NCBI GenBank assembly: GCA_964615905.1
Contig: CAZTUB010000008.1
Span: 1-64,000 of the forward strand
DNA from: DATLMR01 sp964615905
GTDB taxonomy: Bacteria > Acidobacteriota > Blastocatellia > UBA7656
Direction of reading: 5' to 3'
DNA length: 64,000 bases
The notes beneath the pieces are model-generated. The model worked only from the letters and a program-made list of their open reading frames with translations, was not told where the DNA came from and made no database searches. Each line of letters starts with the position of its first letter. The stretch's first letter is position 1. Both the position numbers and the translations under genes were made by a program. Positions 34,089 through 42,020 of this stretch are shown here, one piece after another.

Positions 34089-35081
34089 CTACCGCGTGGC
34101 GCGCGTCTTGACTTCGGGCAGCGCCGAGAAATTTTTCCACAGAAAACCGTAGGAATGGTCCGCGACCGAGATCATGTACTCCCAGCCGTGGTTGCCGGGA
34201 AAGAGGTGGAATTCGTGCTCAAGCCCAGCCTTCGTCATCGCGGCATCGAGCGCCTTGTTGCTCTCCTGAAACCCGTATCGGTCCTGCTCCCCGACATCGA
34301 AATAGACTTTAAGCCCCGCCTTTTTTATAGCGGCGGCGTTCGTCTCCGCCAGGTAGAGCGGGTTGTTGGCTTTAAAGTACTGCTCGTCGGGCGGGTCGCC
34401 GTACATGTTGCCGATCAGGCGGCTCATAAACTGCGAGCGGCGGTCTGTGCCGCCGGTCTTCGGCAACTCGGCAAATAGCGCAGAGCTATGCGCCGTGACG
34501 GAAGAGAACATATCAGGGTGTTTGAAGGCCAGCATCAACGCGCCGAAGCCGCCCATCGAGATGCCTTGAATCGCGCGGCCCTGCGTCTTTCCGATTGCGC
34601 GATATGTCTTCTCGACGTGCGGTATCAGGTCTTTTATTATCGCGTCTTCATAACGCGGGCCGTTCTTCGCGTTAAGATAGAAGCTGTTCTCACCGGCGGG
34701 CGCGACGATTATAAGCTCGCCCACTTTGCCTTCGCTCCTCAAACGGTCAACCGCTGCGGCCACCCCACGGCGCTCGAACTCGCCCTCGTTGCCGTTCATG
34801 CCGTGCAGAAAGTAAAGGACCGGAAAACGCGTAGTCTTGTCTCTGTCATACGACGGCGGAAGCTGAACGGCATACTTCAACTCGCGGCCCAGAGCCGCCG
34901 ATTGAACCGTAGAGTATTCGACCCTCGATTGAGCTTGAGCGGTCTGAGCCGCAGGCTGAGCGGTCTGAGCCGTTGCAGGGCTTTCGGTCGTGGCCCGGCC
35001 CGTTAAGAGCCAGGCCCCGCAGGCGACCAGCGTCGCGGCTGCGGTGAGCGAACCTGCCAGGATTCTCTTTTTAACTTGCAT
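34089..35081 (-). CDS. Lipoprotein esterase of the esterase D family
   Basis: 330 aa. The signal peptide ends LVAC, giving a good lipobox with Cys21, then an Ala/Gln/Thr-rich spacer (about 30-52). The alpha/beta-hydrolase domain has FLHGMNGNEGEF (oxyanion region), nucleophile elbow GISMGGFGA, the Asp loop GEQDRYGF and the His in FPGNHGWEYM. All catalytic parts are present, so it should hydrolyse ester substrates at the cell envelope. Related enzymes include S-formylglutathione hydrolase and feruloyl or mycolyl esterases; the substrate here is unknown. Confidence 0.86.
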   Translation of the reverse strand: MQVKKRILAGSLTAAATLVACGAWLLTGRATTESPATAQTAQPAAQTAQAQSRVEYSTVQSAALGRELKYAVQLPPSYDRDKTTRFPVLYFLHGMNGNEGEFERRGVAAAVDRLRSEGKVGELIIVAPAGENSFYLNAKNGPRYEDAIIKDLIPHVEKTYRAIGKTQGRAIQGISMGGFGALMLAFKHPDMFSSVTAHSSALFAELPKTGGTDRRSQFMSRLIGNMYGDPPDEQYFKANNPLYLAETNAAAIKKAGLKVYFDVGEQDRYGFQESNKALDAAMTKAGLEHEFHLFPGNHGWEYMISVADHSYGFLWKNFSALPEVKTRATR

Positions 35082-35117
35082 CTGTTAAGCCCTTGTTAAC
35101 CCTTTGCTAAACCGTCT

Positions 35118-35540
35118 TCAAGCTTTAAAACGCGGTCCTTCGCTTGGGAAAAGATTGATGTCGAGATTCGCGGCGGCTATGTCCGTCAGGTCGATGACCG
35201 CCGCCGCGTTGATCGCGCAGGCGATGGAGATCGTCTCGCTTATCTCTTCGCGGGTAGCGCCCGCCGCAATCGCCTTCTTCAAGTGGCCCTCGATACAGCC
35301 CTGGCATTTAGCGACAAGGCTCGCGGCAATCGAGATAAGCTCCTGCGTCTTTGTATCGAGGTGTTTTGCTTCGGAAAAATATATCTCTCTGTAAAACTCG
35401 CCGTAGATGCGCCGCATCTTCGGTTCCATCATCGAATACGAGGGTGGCTTCGTCGTGGCGGGCTGGGGATTTGAAACGGGTACCTCTGGTTGCGCGTCAC
35501 TCTCGCCCTTTTCAACCTCTGGCGCCAACTTGCTATCCAT
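35118..35540 (-). CDS. Carboxymuconolactone decarboxylase/AhpD-like protein
   Basis: 140 aa from ATG 35540, with AAGGAG about 12 bases upstream; the longer frame adds 35 atypical residues. After a Pro/Glu-rich N-terminus (about 1-45) the AhpD-like helical bundle begins. It carries the thiol motif AKCQGCIEGH (CxxC plus His), followed by GATREEISETI. AhpD proteins relay electrons to peroxiredoxins; no peroxiredoxin gene is adjacent. Directly upstream of the esterase gene on the same strand. Confidence 0.85.
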   Translation of the reverse strand: MDSKLAPEVEKGESDAQPEVPVSNPQPATTKPPSYSMMEPKMRRIYGEFYREIYFSEAKHLDTKTQELISIAASLVAKCQGCIEGHLKKAIAAGATREEISETISIACAINAAAVIDLTDIAAANLDINLFPSEGPRFKA

Positions 35541-35740
35541 ATTTTCTATTATCTCCTTCTCAAAATTTCCGTGCACTGGTTCATGCGCTAAAGCTCTCTG
35601 CTGCCGGGCCACTCCATTATACGTAACGGTTTCGTATCCGTTCATGGATTAAAATCAACTTTTACATCTTTTTACTTTTCTTGCTCTTTTCGAGAGCCTT
35701 ATGACTTCTACCATACCAAAACATGGCTAATCAACCGCTC

Positions 35741-37114
35741 TCAATTCACTTCGATCAGGTGGCTGTCGTCGTGCTCCTCATAGACCTTCGCGCTCAAAGC
35801 CTTTGCCGCTTCGATGGCTGCGCGAGGGTGTACCATCCCCCACCCCTGCCGCTCTATCGCGACGTGCGGCAACCTGACGGCTGTCTTTATCAACGCCAGC
35901 TTGACTTCGTGCGGCTTCAAAACGGGCACGGCTTCAAGAATCTGCGCGGCGATTGACGAGACAATCGGCGCGGCAAAGCTCGTGCCGTCTACGTGTTTGT
36001 AATGGCCGCTGATGACGTTATTATCGCGCACCTTTATCCACACGATCTGACGCAGCAGGTAAGTCTCAAGGTGCATGGCCTGGTCCAAATCTTCGTCAAC
36101 TCCCGGATTATCTTTTATGATCCTGCGCAGGTCCGCGTCACTGGCGTGTTCCAAAAGCGAGAGCAGCCGCGCCTGGTCCGCCGTAGGAGTGCCGGGGAGA
36201 ATGGGCGCGGCAATCCATATGCCTGGCGCCAGGACTTCGGGCTTTTGAAGCCCGTCGATTGTCGGGCCGTAGCTTGAGCGGTACATATCGTTGTCGTGAA
36301 ACTCAAGGTTGTTCTTATCGTCAAGCCCGCCGACCGTGATGACAGAGGGGCAGGAGGCGGGCGGCAAGACGGGGTGGTTGGGCAGATGCCCGGAGTTGCC
36401 GCTGGCCGCGACCACGACTATCCCTGCGCGCGCCGCGTCCTCGCACGCGCGGCAAATCTCGTCTGTTACGTATGTCTCTTCACGGTCACCGCCGGCAGAT
36501 ACGTTTATTATACGTATGTTGTACTGCTCGCGGTTGCGTATGACCCAGCGAATGCCCGCGGCGATGTCCGCGTGGCGTATTCGCGAGGACTTGCCCACTT
36601 TGACTAGCACAAGGTTCGCTTCCGACGCGATCCCTCTGTACAGCCCGCCCGAAAGGTAGCCGTTTCCTGCGGCGACGACGCTTGTCATCATCCCGTGCCA
36701 GGATGAGACCATCGGCGTGCGCAGGTCTGCCGCCCTTGTACGGTCGACGATATTGACGTACTTCAGGATTCGGTTCCGAGGCTCCGTCAGATCGGGGTGC
36801 GCATAAAATCCCGCGTCAAGAAACGCTATCGTGACGCCTCGCCCGCGATAATCGTCGGGCGCTTCCAGCCGCATCGGCGTGGGCAATATCTTCGACTCCT
36901 GCTCGGCAAAATGAGGGAAGGCCGCCGCCATCTCATCACGCACCCTGAAAAATCTCAAAACGCACTCCTGGCAGATGTGCTTGCCCGGCTCCCAGTTGTG
37001 AGTGTTTACCGTAAGCAGCGGCTTGATCGAATCGTCAATCGCATCCGGCGGAATTATGTGCTCGGCGGCAACCTCGCGGTTGCACACGGGGCAGCCAATC
37101 GATAGTATTTCCAT
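35741..37114 (-). CDS. Intracellular subtilisin-like protease with N-terminal zinc motif
   Basis: 457 aa, no signal peptide. The N-terminus has two CxxC pairs, Cys8/Cys11 and Cys48/Cys51, likely a zinc ribbon. The S8 triad is Asp100 (AFLDAGFYAHPDL), His140 (SSWHGMMTS) and Ser379 (VDGTSFAAP), with oxyanion Asn240 (ASGNSG). Between APG (297) and the Ser motif there is a helical insertion about 50 residues longer than in subtilisin. There is no inhibitory prodomain, so regulation may come from the zinc module or the insertion. No neighbour suggests a substrate. Confidence 0.85.
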   Translation of the reverse strand: MEILSIGCPVCNREVAAEHIIPPDAIDDSIKPLLTVNTHNWEPGKHICQECVLRFFRVRDEMAAAFPHFAEQESKILPTPMRLEAPDDYRGRGVTIAFLDAGFYAHPDLTEPRNRILKYVNIVDRTRAADLRTPMVSSWHGMMTSVVAAGNGYLSGGLYRGIASEANLVLVKVGKSSRIRHADIAAGIRWVIRNREQYNIRIINVSAGGDREETYVTDEICRACEDAARAGIVVVAASGNSGHLPNHPVLPPASCPSVITVGGLDDKNNLEFHDNDMYRSSYGPTIDGLQKPEVLAPGIWIAAPILPGTPTADQARLLSLLEHASDADLRRIIKDNPGVDEDLDQAMHLETYLLRQIVWIKVRDNNVISGHYKHVDGTSFAAPIVSSIAAQILEAVPVLKPHEVKLALIKTAVRLPHVAIERQGWGMVHPRAAIEAAKALSAKVYEEHDDSHLIEVN

Positions 37115-37272
37115 AATCTGTTCCCAATCCTGCTCTCATCCCCACAGGCTCGAACTTCAAAGATCAATTCTAGCAAATAAACCCCTCCGGCACAGAATCA
37201 ATCTTTGACCCGAAAGTTCGCATCCTTCTCACGGCTTTTTCTCGCGTGCTATCATGGCAAAGGATTTGACCT

Positions 37273-38082
37273 ATGAGTAAAGAGAAAGAGAAAGCATACC
37301 GCTACGATCTGTTCGTAACGCCCGATTGGCGAGACAGGTTCGACAGCCTTGTAAACGAGAAGCTCAGTCTAGCGACAGAAGGCAGACTGCTTGATGTCAA
37401 CTGCGGCACGGGCGCGCACGCAATCGAGCTGGCCGAAAAGATGAACCGGAAAGGCGAGGTCGTCGCGACCGATGCCGATCTTGAAAGGGTCGAGCTTTCG
37501 CGCGCAAAGGCGCTGGTCAAGAAGGTAAATAACGCCGCCTTCGAGCATACGAGCGGCGACGACCTGCCGTTTGATAACGACGTATTCGACATTGTAATAG
37601 GCGACGCTTCGCTGCTTCCGCCGGATGAAGTGGAAGACACCTTATCGGAGATGGTTCGCGTGGCCCAGCCGGGCGGGCGCGTGATTCTCAAGCTTGCGAC
37701 GAGCGGGAGCTTTGACGAGTTCTTTTCGATCTACTGGGAGGCTCTCAATAACCTCGGCCTGGTCGAAGATGTGTGGCACGACCTTGAAGAGATAATCAGG
37801 TCCCGGCGCACGGTCTCTGACGCGGAGGCGCTGATGAAAGGGATGGGTCTAAAAAGGGTCGAGAGCTTCACGAGCAAAGAGGAGTTCGAATTTGAGACCG
37901 GCGGCGAGTTTCTGGAAGCTCCGATGATTCAGGACCTGTTTTTGGACGACTGGCTTGAGATAGTGCCGGAGGAGAGCCGCCAGGATGTCTATGACCAGAT
38001 AGTCACCGTGATTGAGCGCGCGCGCGCGGGCGCTCCCTATGATGTTTCGATAAAGGCGACTGTGCTTGCAGGCACAAAGTAG
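37273..38082 (+). CDS. Class I SAM-dependent methyltransferase
   Basis: 269 aa. Motif I is LLDVNCGTGAHAIELAEKM (about 40-58), followed by an acidic residue ending strand 2 (VVATDAD) and FDIVIGDASLLPPDE. The C-terminal third is acidic and may determine the substrate, which is unknown. Gene lies alone on the plus strand, divergent from the subtilase; the possible sRNA and terminator at 38165-38250 follow it. Confidence 0.8.
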   Translation: MSKEKEKAYRYDLFVTPDWRDRFDSLVNEKLSLATEGRLLDVNCGTGAHAIELAEKMNRKGEVVATDADLERVELSRAKALVKKVNNAAFEHTSGDDLPFDNDVFDIVIGDASLLPPDEVEDTLSEMVRVAQPGGRVILKLATSGSFDEFFSIYWEALNNLGLVEDVWHDLEEIIRSRRTVSDAEALMKGMGLKRVESFTSKEEFEFETGGEFLEAPMIQDLFLDDWLEIVPEESRQDVYDQIVTVIERARAGAPYDVSIKATVLAGTK

Positions 38083-38154
38083 TGGGTTCCAAAAGTAGCA
38101 AACCCGACTCGGTACTTGCGCGGCCCGCGGCCTGTGTGGTAAAAATATAGATAC

Positions 38155-38252
38155 TAAAAGCAGCAATTGAGGTGCCTCCTCAATTCCTGAAGTGAGCGGA
38201 ATGGTAGAGGACGAGAGACTGGATGTGCAGTTCTCGTCCTCATTTTTTTTCT
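38155..38252 (+). ncRNA. Candidate small RNA or structured 3' UTR
   Basis: Two perfect hairpins in tandem: 38165-38185 (8-bp stem AATTGAGG/CCTCAATT, loop TGCCT) and 38207-38241 followed by eight T. The first displays TGCCTCCTC, a CCTCC anti-Shine-Dalgarno sequence, partly in the loop. A weak promoter-like TTGCGC...TAAAAA lies at 38116-38145. This could be an independent sRNA of about 95 nt or simply the end of the methyltransferase message. The 5' end is a guess. Confidence 0.35.
38207..38250 (+). terminator. Strong intrinsic terminator
   Basis: 10-bp perfect stem GAGGACGAGA/TCTCGTCCTC followed by A and eight T, 125 bp downstream of the methyltransferase stop. Confidence 0.9.
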
Positions 38253-38542
38253 AACACAGCTTACGGAAATGGTATCTTGACCGTGGTAGAACCAGTGTGT
38301 ATGATCCGAGAAGGTAGAGGGCTACTGCGGGGTTGGTGATTGGCTTACCAATTTTTTACCAACGTCAACGCAACGGGGGCCAGGTATAACAGTGTCGAGC
38401 GCAATGCCCCACAAGATCGGGGACGCCCAAACGGCATTGTTCAGGTCACCCACCTGTCATACGACAGGTTCTAAATTGGTAAGGCACACGGCTCAGCGGT
38501 TGCCCTCGCTGCCACCCTCATCGATCAAACGGACCTTCAGGC
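38253..38542. other. Non-coding stretch with a short open frame
   Basis: About 290 bp between the terminator and the convergent permease gene. A plus-strand frame of 44 codons (TTG 38340 to TAA 38474) ends NGIVQVTHLSYDRF; it has no ribosome binding site and matches nothing I recognise, so it may be chance or a gene remnant. No tRNA or known riboswitch seen. Confidence 0.4.
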
Positions 38543-41029
38543 TCATTCCTCCCTGAGCGCGATCATCGGATCGACTCTTGTAGCCCTGCGAGCAGGGACA
38601 TAGCTTGCCACAAGCGCGGCGCTCGCGAGCACAAGCGAGATGACCAGAAAAGTGGTCAGGTCGGTAGCGCTTACCCCGTATAGCAGGCTCGACACGAGGC
38701 GAGTTACGCCGAAGGCCGCGACCACTCCGATCCCTATCCCAATCGTCGACAGTACAAGCCCCTGGCCGACCACGAGCTTCAAAACATCGCGCCGTTGCGC
38801 CCCTAAAGCCATGCGAATCCCGATCTCGTGCGTGTTTTGCGTCACCGTGTAAGACATGACGCCGTATATCCCCATGATCGCCAGGATCAACGCCACCGAG
38901 GCAAAAACGCCGAAGATCACCAGGCTGAAACGTCGCGTGTCGAGCGAGGCCGAAAATATCTGCTCTATGGTGCGAAAGCTCGTCGGCAGCTCGGAGTTGA
39001 TCGACTGAACCGCCTGGCGCATCAAGGGTACGAGCGACATCGGGTCGGCCTGCGCCCTTACCACCACAGCCATGCTCGAAGATTGAGGCCGCTGAAGATC
39101 GTAAGCGTAAAGCGTCGCGCCTGGGTTCGCTTCAAGCCCACGGTCTCGCACGTCTCCGACTATCCCGACGATCTCAATCAGCCGCATATCTCCGTCCATA
39201 TTCCCGAACTGTATGCGCTTGCCGATAGGGTTCTCGTTGGGCCAGTACCGCTCTGCAAAGACCTGACTTATGACCGCGACCGGCGGCGAATCCGACCTGT
39301 CGCTCTGGTCAAACAGGCGACCGCGCAAAAGAGGGATGCCCATGGCGGCGAAGTAGCCGGGGCTCGTTACACGGTAATCGGCCGAGCCTGTCTTTGCCGG
39401 GTCGTTGTCGATAAGGAAAGTGCCGCTGCTGCCGCCACCCCTCAGCGGGAAGGTATTGATTGAGCCGACCGCAATCACGCCCGGAATCTGGTTCAGCCTT
39501 TCGAGTATCTGCTGTTTCGCCCGCGCGGTCTGTCGCTGCCGCTCGTCCTGGTCGGGCCGCGCCAGCTCGCTCTCAGGTACGGGCTTGCCTTCTTGAAGCG
39601 CTTTCAGGTTCGCCATGACTCGTTTCATCTCTTCCGGGCCTCTGTCGTAGCGCGGCAGCGACAGGTCCATGACGACCGCGCTCTCCGGGCGGAAGCCAGG
39701 ATCGTTTTGAAGCAGGCGATAAAAGCTCTTGCCAAGCAGACCGGCGTTGATAAGCAGTATCAACGTCAACGCCATCTGCGATATGACGAGCAGGCTGCGC
39801 AATCGGCGCGCCCCGGCGGCGGTCGTCCCGCGCCCGGACTCTTTAAGCCCTGTTTGCAGGTCTATGCTTGAAAAGCGAGCGACGGGGACCAATCCGAGCG
39901 CGACGGCTATGGCGAGCGAGAGCCCGAAAGTGAAAACTAGCGCCCTTGTGTCCACGCCGATCTCAGAGGCACGCGGGAGCGCGTTCTGGTTCAGGCTGAC
40001 GAGCAGGTCGACTCCCCAATAGGAAAGAAGGACTCCAAGCAGACCGGCGGCCAGCGCGAGCACCACGTTTTCGGTTATGAACTGCCGGGCAAGCCTCAGC
40101 CGCGTCGCTCCAAGGGCTGTGCGAACGGCGAACTCCCTGTGGCGCGCAGTCACCTGCGCAAGCAGAAGGTTGGCGACGTTCGTGCAGGCGACCAGCAGCA
40201 GAACCGCTACCGCGACAAGGATGATGACCAGAACGGTTCGCACATTGCCCACGAGGTATTCCTGAAGCGGGATGAGCGTGAAGTCGATTGCATCCATGTC
40301 TTTGCCGTGTTCCTGTTTTAGCTCGCGGTGGATTGCGCTCACCTCTGCGACGGCCTGCTCGACAGTCGCGCCGGGGCGAAGCCGCGCGACCACGCTCCAG
40401 TTGTGGCCTGAGCGAGATGTCTGTGGCGTGAATATCTCGCGCGGAATCCATATCTCTGTGCTTTGAGGAAAATCGAAACCCTGCGGCATAACGCCGATGA
40501 CGGTCAGGCTCTTGTCATCAATCCTCAAGACCGTATTGTCGAGGCTGGCCCTTCCGCCCAGCAGCCGCTGCCAGAACCCGTAGCTCACGACCGCTACGGG
40601 CGCGTCACCGGCGCGGTCCTCTGTAGAGAAAGTGCGACCGACGAGCGGCTGCACGCCGAGCACGCGAAAGAAGTCGGCCGAGGCCGTAAGCGTCCTGGCC
40701 CGCACCGGCTCGCTTCCGCCTGTCACGGTCACGAGCCCGCCGCTATATTGCGCGGCTGCTTCGAGGCTGCGGCTGCGCTCGCGCACGTCGAGGAAGTTTG
40801 GCTCGGCGACGGCCATCTGCGACCCCTTCTCGTTTATCTCTCTGAACTGGACGATGCGGTCAGACTCAGGGTAAGGCAGAGATCGAAGCAAGACGGCATC
40901 TACGATGCTGAAGATGGCCGTGCACGCCCCGATGCCTAAGGCCAGCGTCATCACGGCTATGACCGCAAAGCTCGGCCTCTTTAACAGGATACGGTAACTG
41001 TAGCGCAGGTCGTTGACTAGAGCTTCCAT
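38543..41029 (-). CDS. MacB/FtsX-type ABC transporter permease (ADOP type)
   Basis: 828 aa from ATG 41029 with GGAGG five bases upstream; the longer frame starts in the leader. Domain order: N-terminal MacB periplasmic core after the first membrane helix (SFAVIAVMTLALGIGACTAIFSIVDAVLLR split by family motif), FtsX domain at about 270-400, a second MacB core and a second FtsX domain ending YVPARRATRVDPMIALREE. These duplicated permeases, abundant in Acidobacteria, are usually without their own ATPase gene, as here. Substrates such as lipoproteins, peptides or drugs are possible; none can be assigned. Confidence 0.9.
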   Translation of the reverse strand: MEALVNDLRYSYRILLKRPSFAVIAVMTLALGIGACTAIFSIVDAVLLRSLPYPESDRIVQFREINEKGSQMAVAEPNFLDVRERSRSLEAAAQYSGGLVTVTGGSEPVRARTLTASADFFRVLGVQPLVGRTFSTEDRAGDAPVAVVSYGFWQRLLGGRASLDNTVLRIDDKSLTVIGVMPQGFDFPQSTEIWIPREIFTPQTSRSGHNWSVVARLRPGATVEQAVAEVSAIHRELKQEHGKDMDAIDFTLIPLQEYLVGNVRTVLVIILVAVAVLLLVACTNVANLLLAQVTARHREFAVRTALGATRLRLARQFITENVVLALAAGLLGVLLSYWGVDLLVSLNQNALPRASEIGVDTRALVFTFGLSLAIAVALGLVPVARFSSIDLQTGLKESGRGTTAAGARRLRSLLVISQMALTLILLINAGLLGKSFYRLLQNDPGFRPESAVVMDLSLPRYDRGPEEMKRVMANLKALQEGKPVPESELARPDQDERQRQTARAKQQILERLNQIPGVIAVGSINTFPLRGGGSSGTFLIDNDPAKTGSADYRVTSPGYFAAMGIPLLRGRLFDQSDRSDSPPVAVISQVFAERYWPNENPIGKRIQFGNMDGDMRLIEIVGIVGDVRDRGLEANPGATLYAYDLQRPQSSSMAVVVRAQADPMSLVPLMRQAVQSINSELPTSFRTIEQIFSASLDTRRFSLVIFGVFASVALILAIMGIYGVMSYTVTQNTHEIGIRMALGAQRRDVLKLVVGQGLVLSTIGIGIGVVAAFGVTRLVSSLLYGVSATDLTTFLVISLVLASAALVASYVPARRATRVDPMIALREE

Positions 41030-41119
41030 CGTCTCCTCCTGGGTGAAATGTCCGGTATTCCCGTTAGTGCCGAGCGGAGCCAAAAGGTTTCAGGCTGACG
41101 GCTCACGTCTAGATTTTTC

Positions 41120-41147
41120 TTGACTCGCCCGGTCATTGGAGTAAAAT
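41120..41147 (+). promoter_or_regulatory. Predicted promoter of the PKD lipoprotein operon
   Basis: TTGACT at 41120-41125, 16 bp, TAAAAT at 41142-41147. It would drive the genes at 41325 and 42021 with a leader of about 170 nt. The rest of the 295-bp gap holds nothing I can name. Confidence 0.5.
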
Positions 41148-41324
41148 CACAGCCGTTCGTGTGATTTTTAATACCGATCACGCGACGATCAAGAGTTGAT
41201 TTGGCACTCAGCAGTGCGGCCCTTTCCTTACCACTTAAGAATTTCTACCTGCGAGAAACGAGCAAGAATAGTCCGAATCAGTGTGTCAACCCGCCGGTTT
41301 CTGTTTGAATAGCCGCGCCGGGTT

Positions 41325-41963
41325 ATGACCGAGATAAAGACTTTTATGGCAAAGCTGGCTGTTTTGTCTATTCTTCTGAATCTGGCGCTCACCTCCTGTA
41401 CTGGCCTGGCCCAAAAAGATGAAGCGAGCAACGGCAATAAGCCGCCGGAACAGGCTAATTCTACCGCGCAGCCAAAAAAATCTCCCGGTCCAATCAACTC
41501 AAACGGCTCAACGCAGCTTGAGGACCGCTCCTCAACCGAAATGAACCAGAAGCAGCTCCTTGATCTCATGCCGAAAGAGCTGCGGCAGTTGACCGAGTGC
41601 AATATCGAGGAGGATGTCACTGTCACGCCTGATCGGGGAGGCGCAGTCTCGTCGGCAATACTATTTGATGCCAGCGGTTCTAAAGCCCCTTGCGGGAAGA
41701 TTGTCAGGTATGTCTGGGACTTTGGCGATGGCACAAAGGGTAAAGGCGGCAAGGCAAGGCACGCTTACAAAAGTCCTGGGCGATACCGAGTCACTTTAAA
41801 CATGACCGATGATAAAGGTAATCATAACCTGCTAGAGGTTGATTATGTCGTGACCATTACGCCGGACGGCGTGACCACAGAGACTGTTGCGCATCCGGCC
41901 GCCAAATCAGCGAAGCCGGTTCGACGGCCGGGCAGCCCAAAGAGAAAACGGCCCGGATCGTAG
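41325..41963 (+). CDS. PKD-domain lipoprotein
   Basis: 212 aa from ATG 41325; ATG 41346 gives a tighter signal peptide. A lipobox LTSC follows the hydrophobic stretch, then an Asn/Ser/Pro/Lys-rich spacer. Residues about 88-177 form a PKD beta-sandwich with the hallmark VRYVWDFGDGTKGKG and the end VTLNMTDDKGN. The tail is basic (Pro/Arg/Lys). This PKD module, including the lead-in LMPKELRQLTECNIEEDV, is clearly homologous to the one in the next gene. It probably binds partners at the cell surface. Confidence 0.8.
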   Translation: MTEIKTFMAKLAVLSILLNLALTSCTGLAQKDEASNGNKPPEQANSTAQPKKSPGPINSNGSTQLEDRSSTEMNQKQLLDLMPKELRQLTECNIEEDVTVTPDRGGAVSSAILFDASGSKAPCGKIVRYVWDFGDGTKGKGGKARHAYKSPGRYRVTLNMTDDKGNHNLLEVDYVVTITPDGVTTETVAHPAAKSAKPVRRPGSPKRKRPGS

Positions 41964-42020
41964 GCCCGGCGTCTGTATGCCGTCTCTTCCCGCACAGCTT
42001 ATTAGACAAGGAGAAAAGCC

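Noticed and set aside
38253..38542. tRNA or integration (att) site
   Set aside because: No cloverleaf or T-loop GTTCGANTC found on either strand and no integrase nearby.
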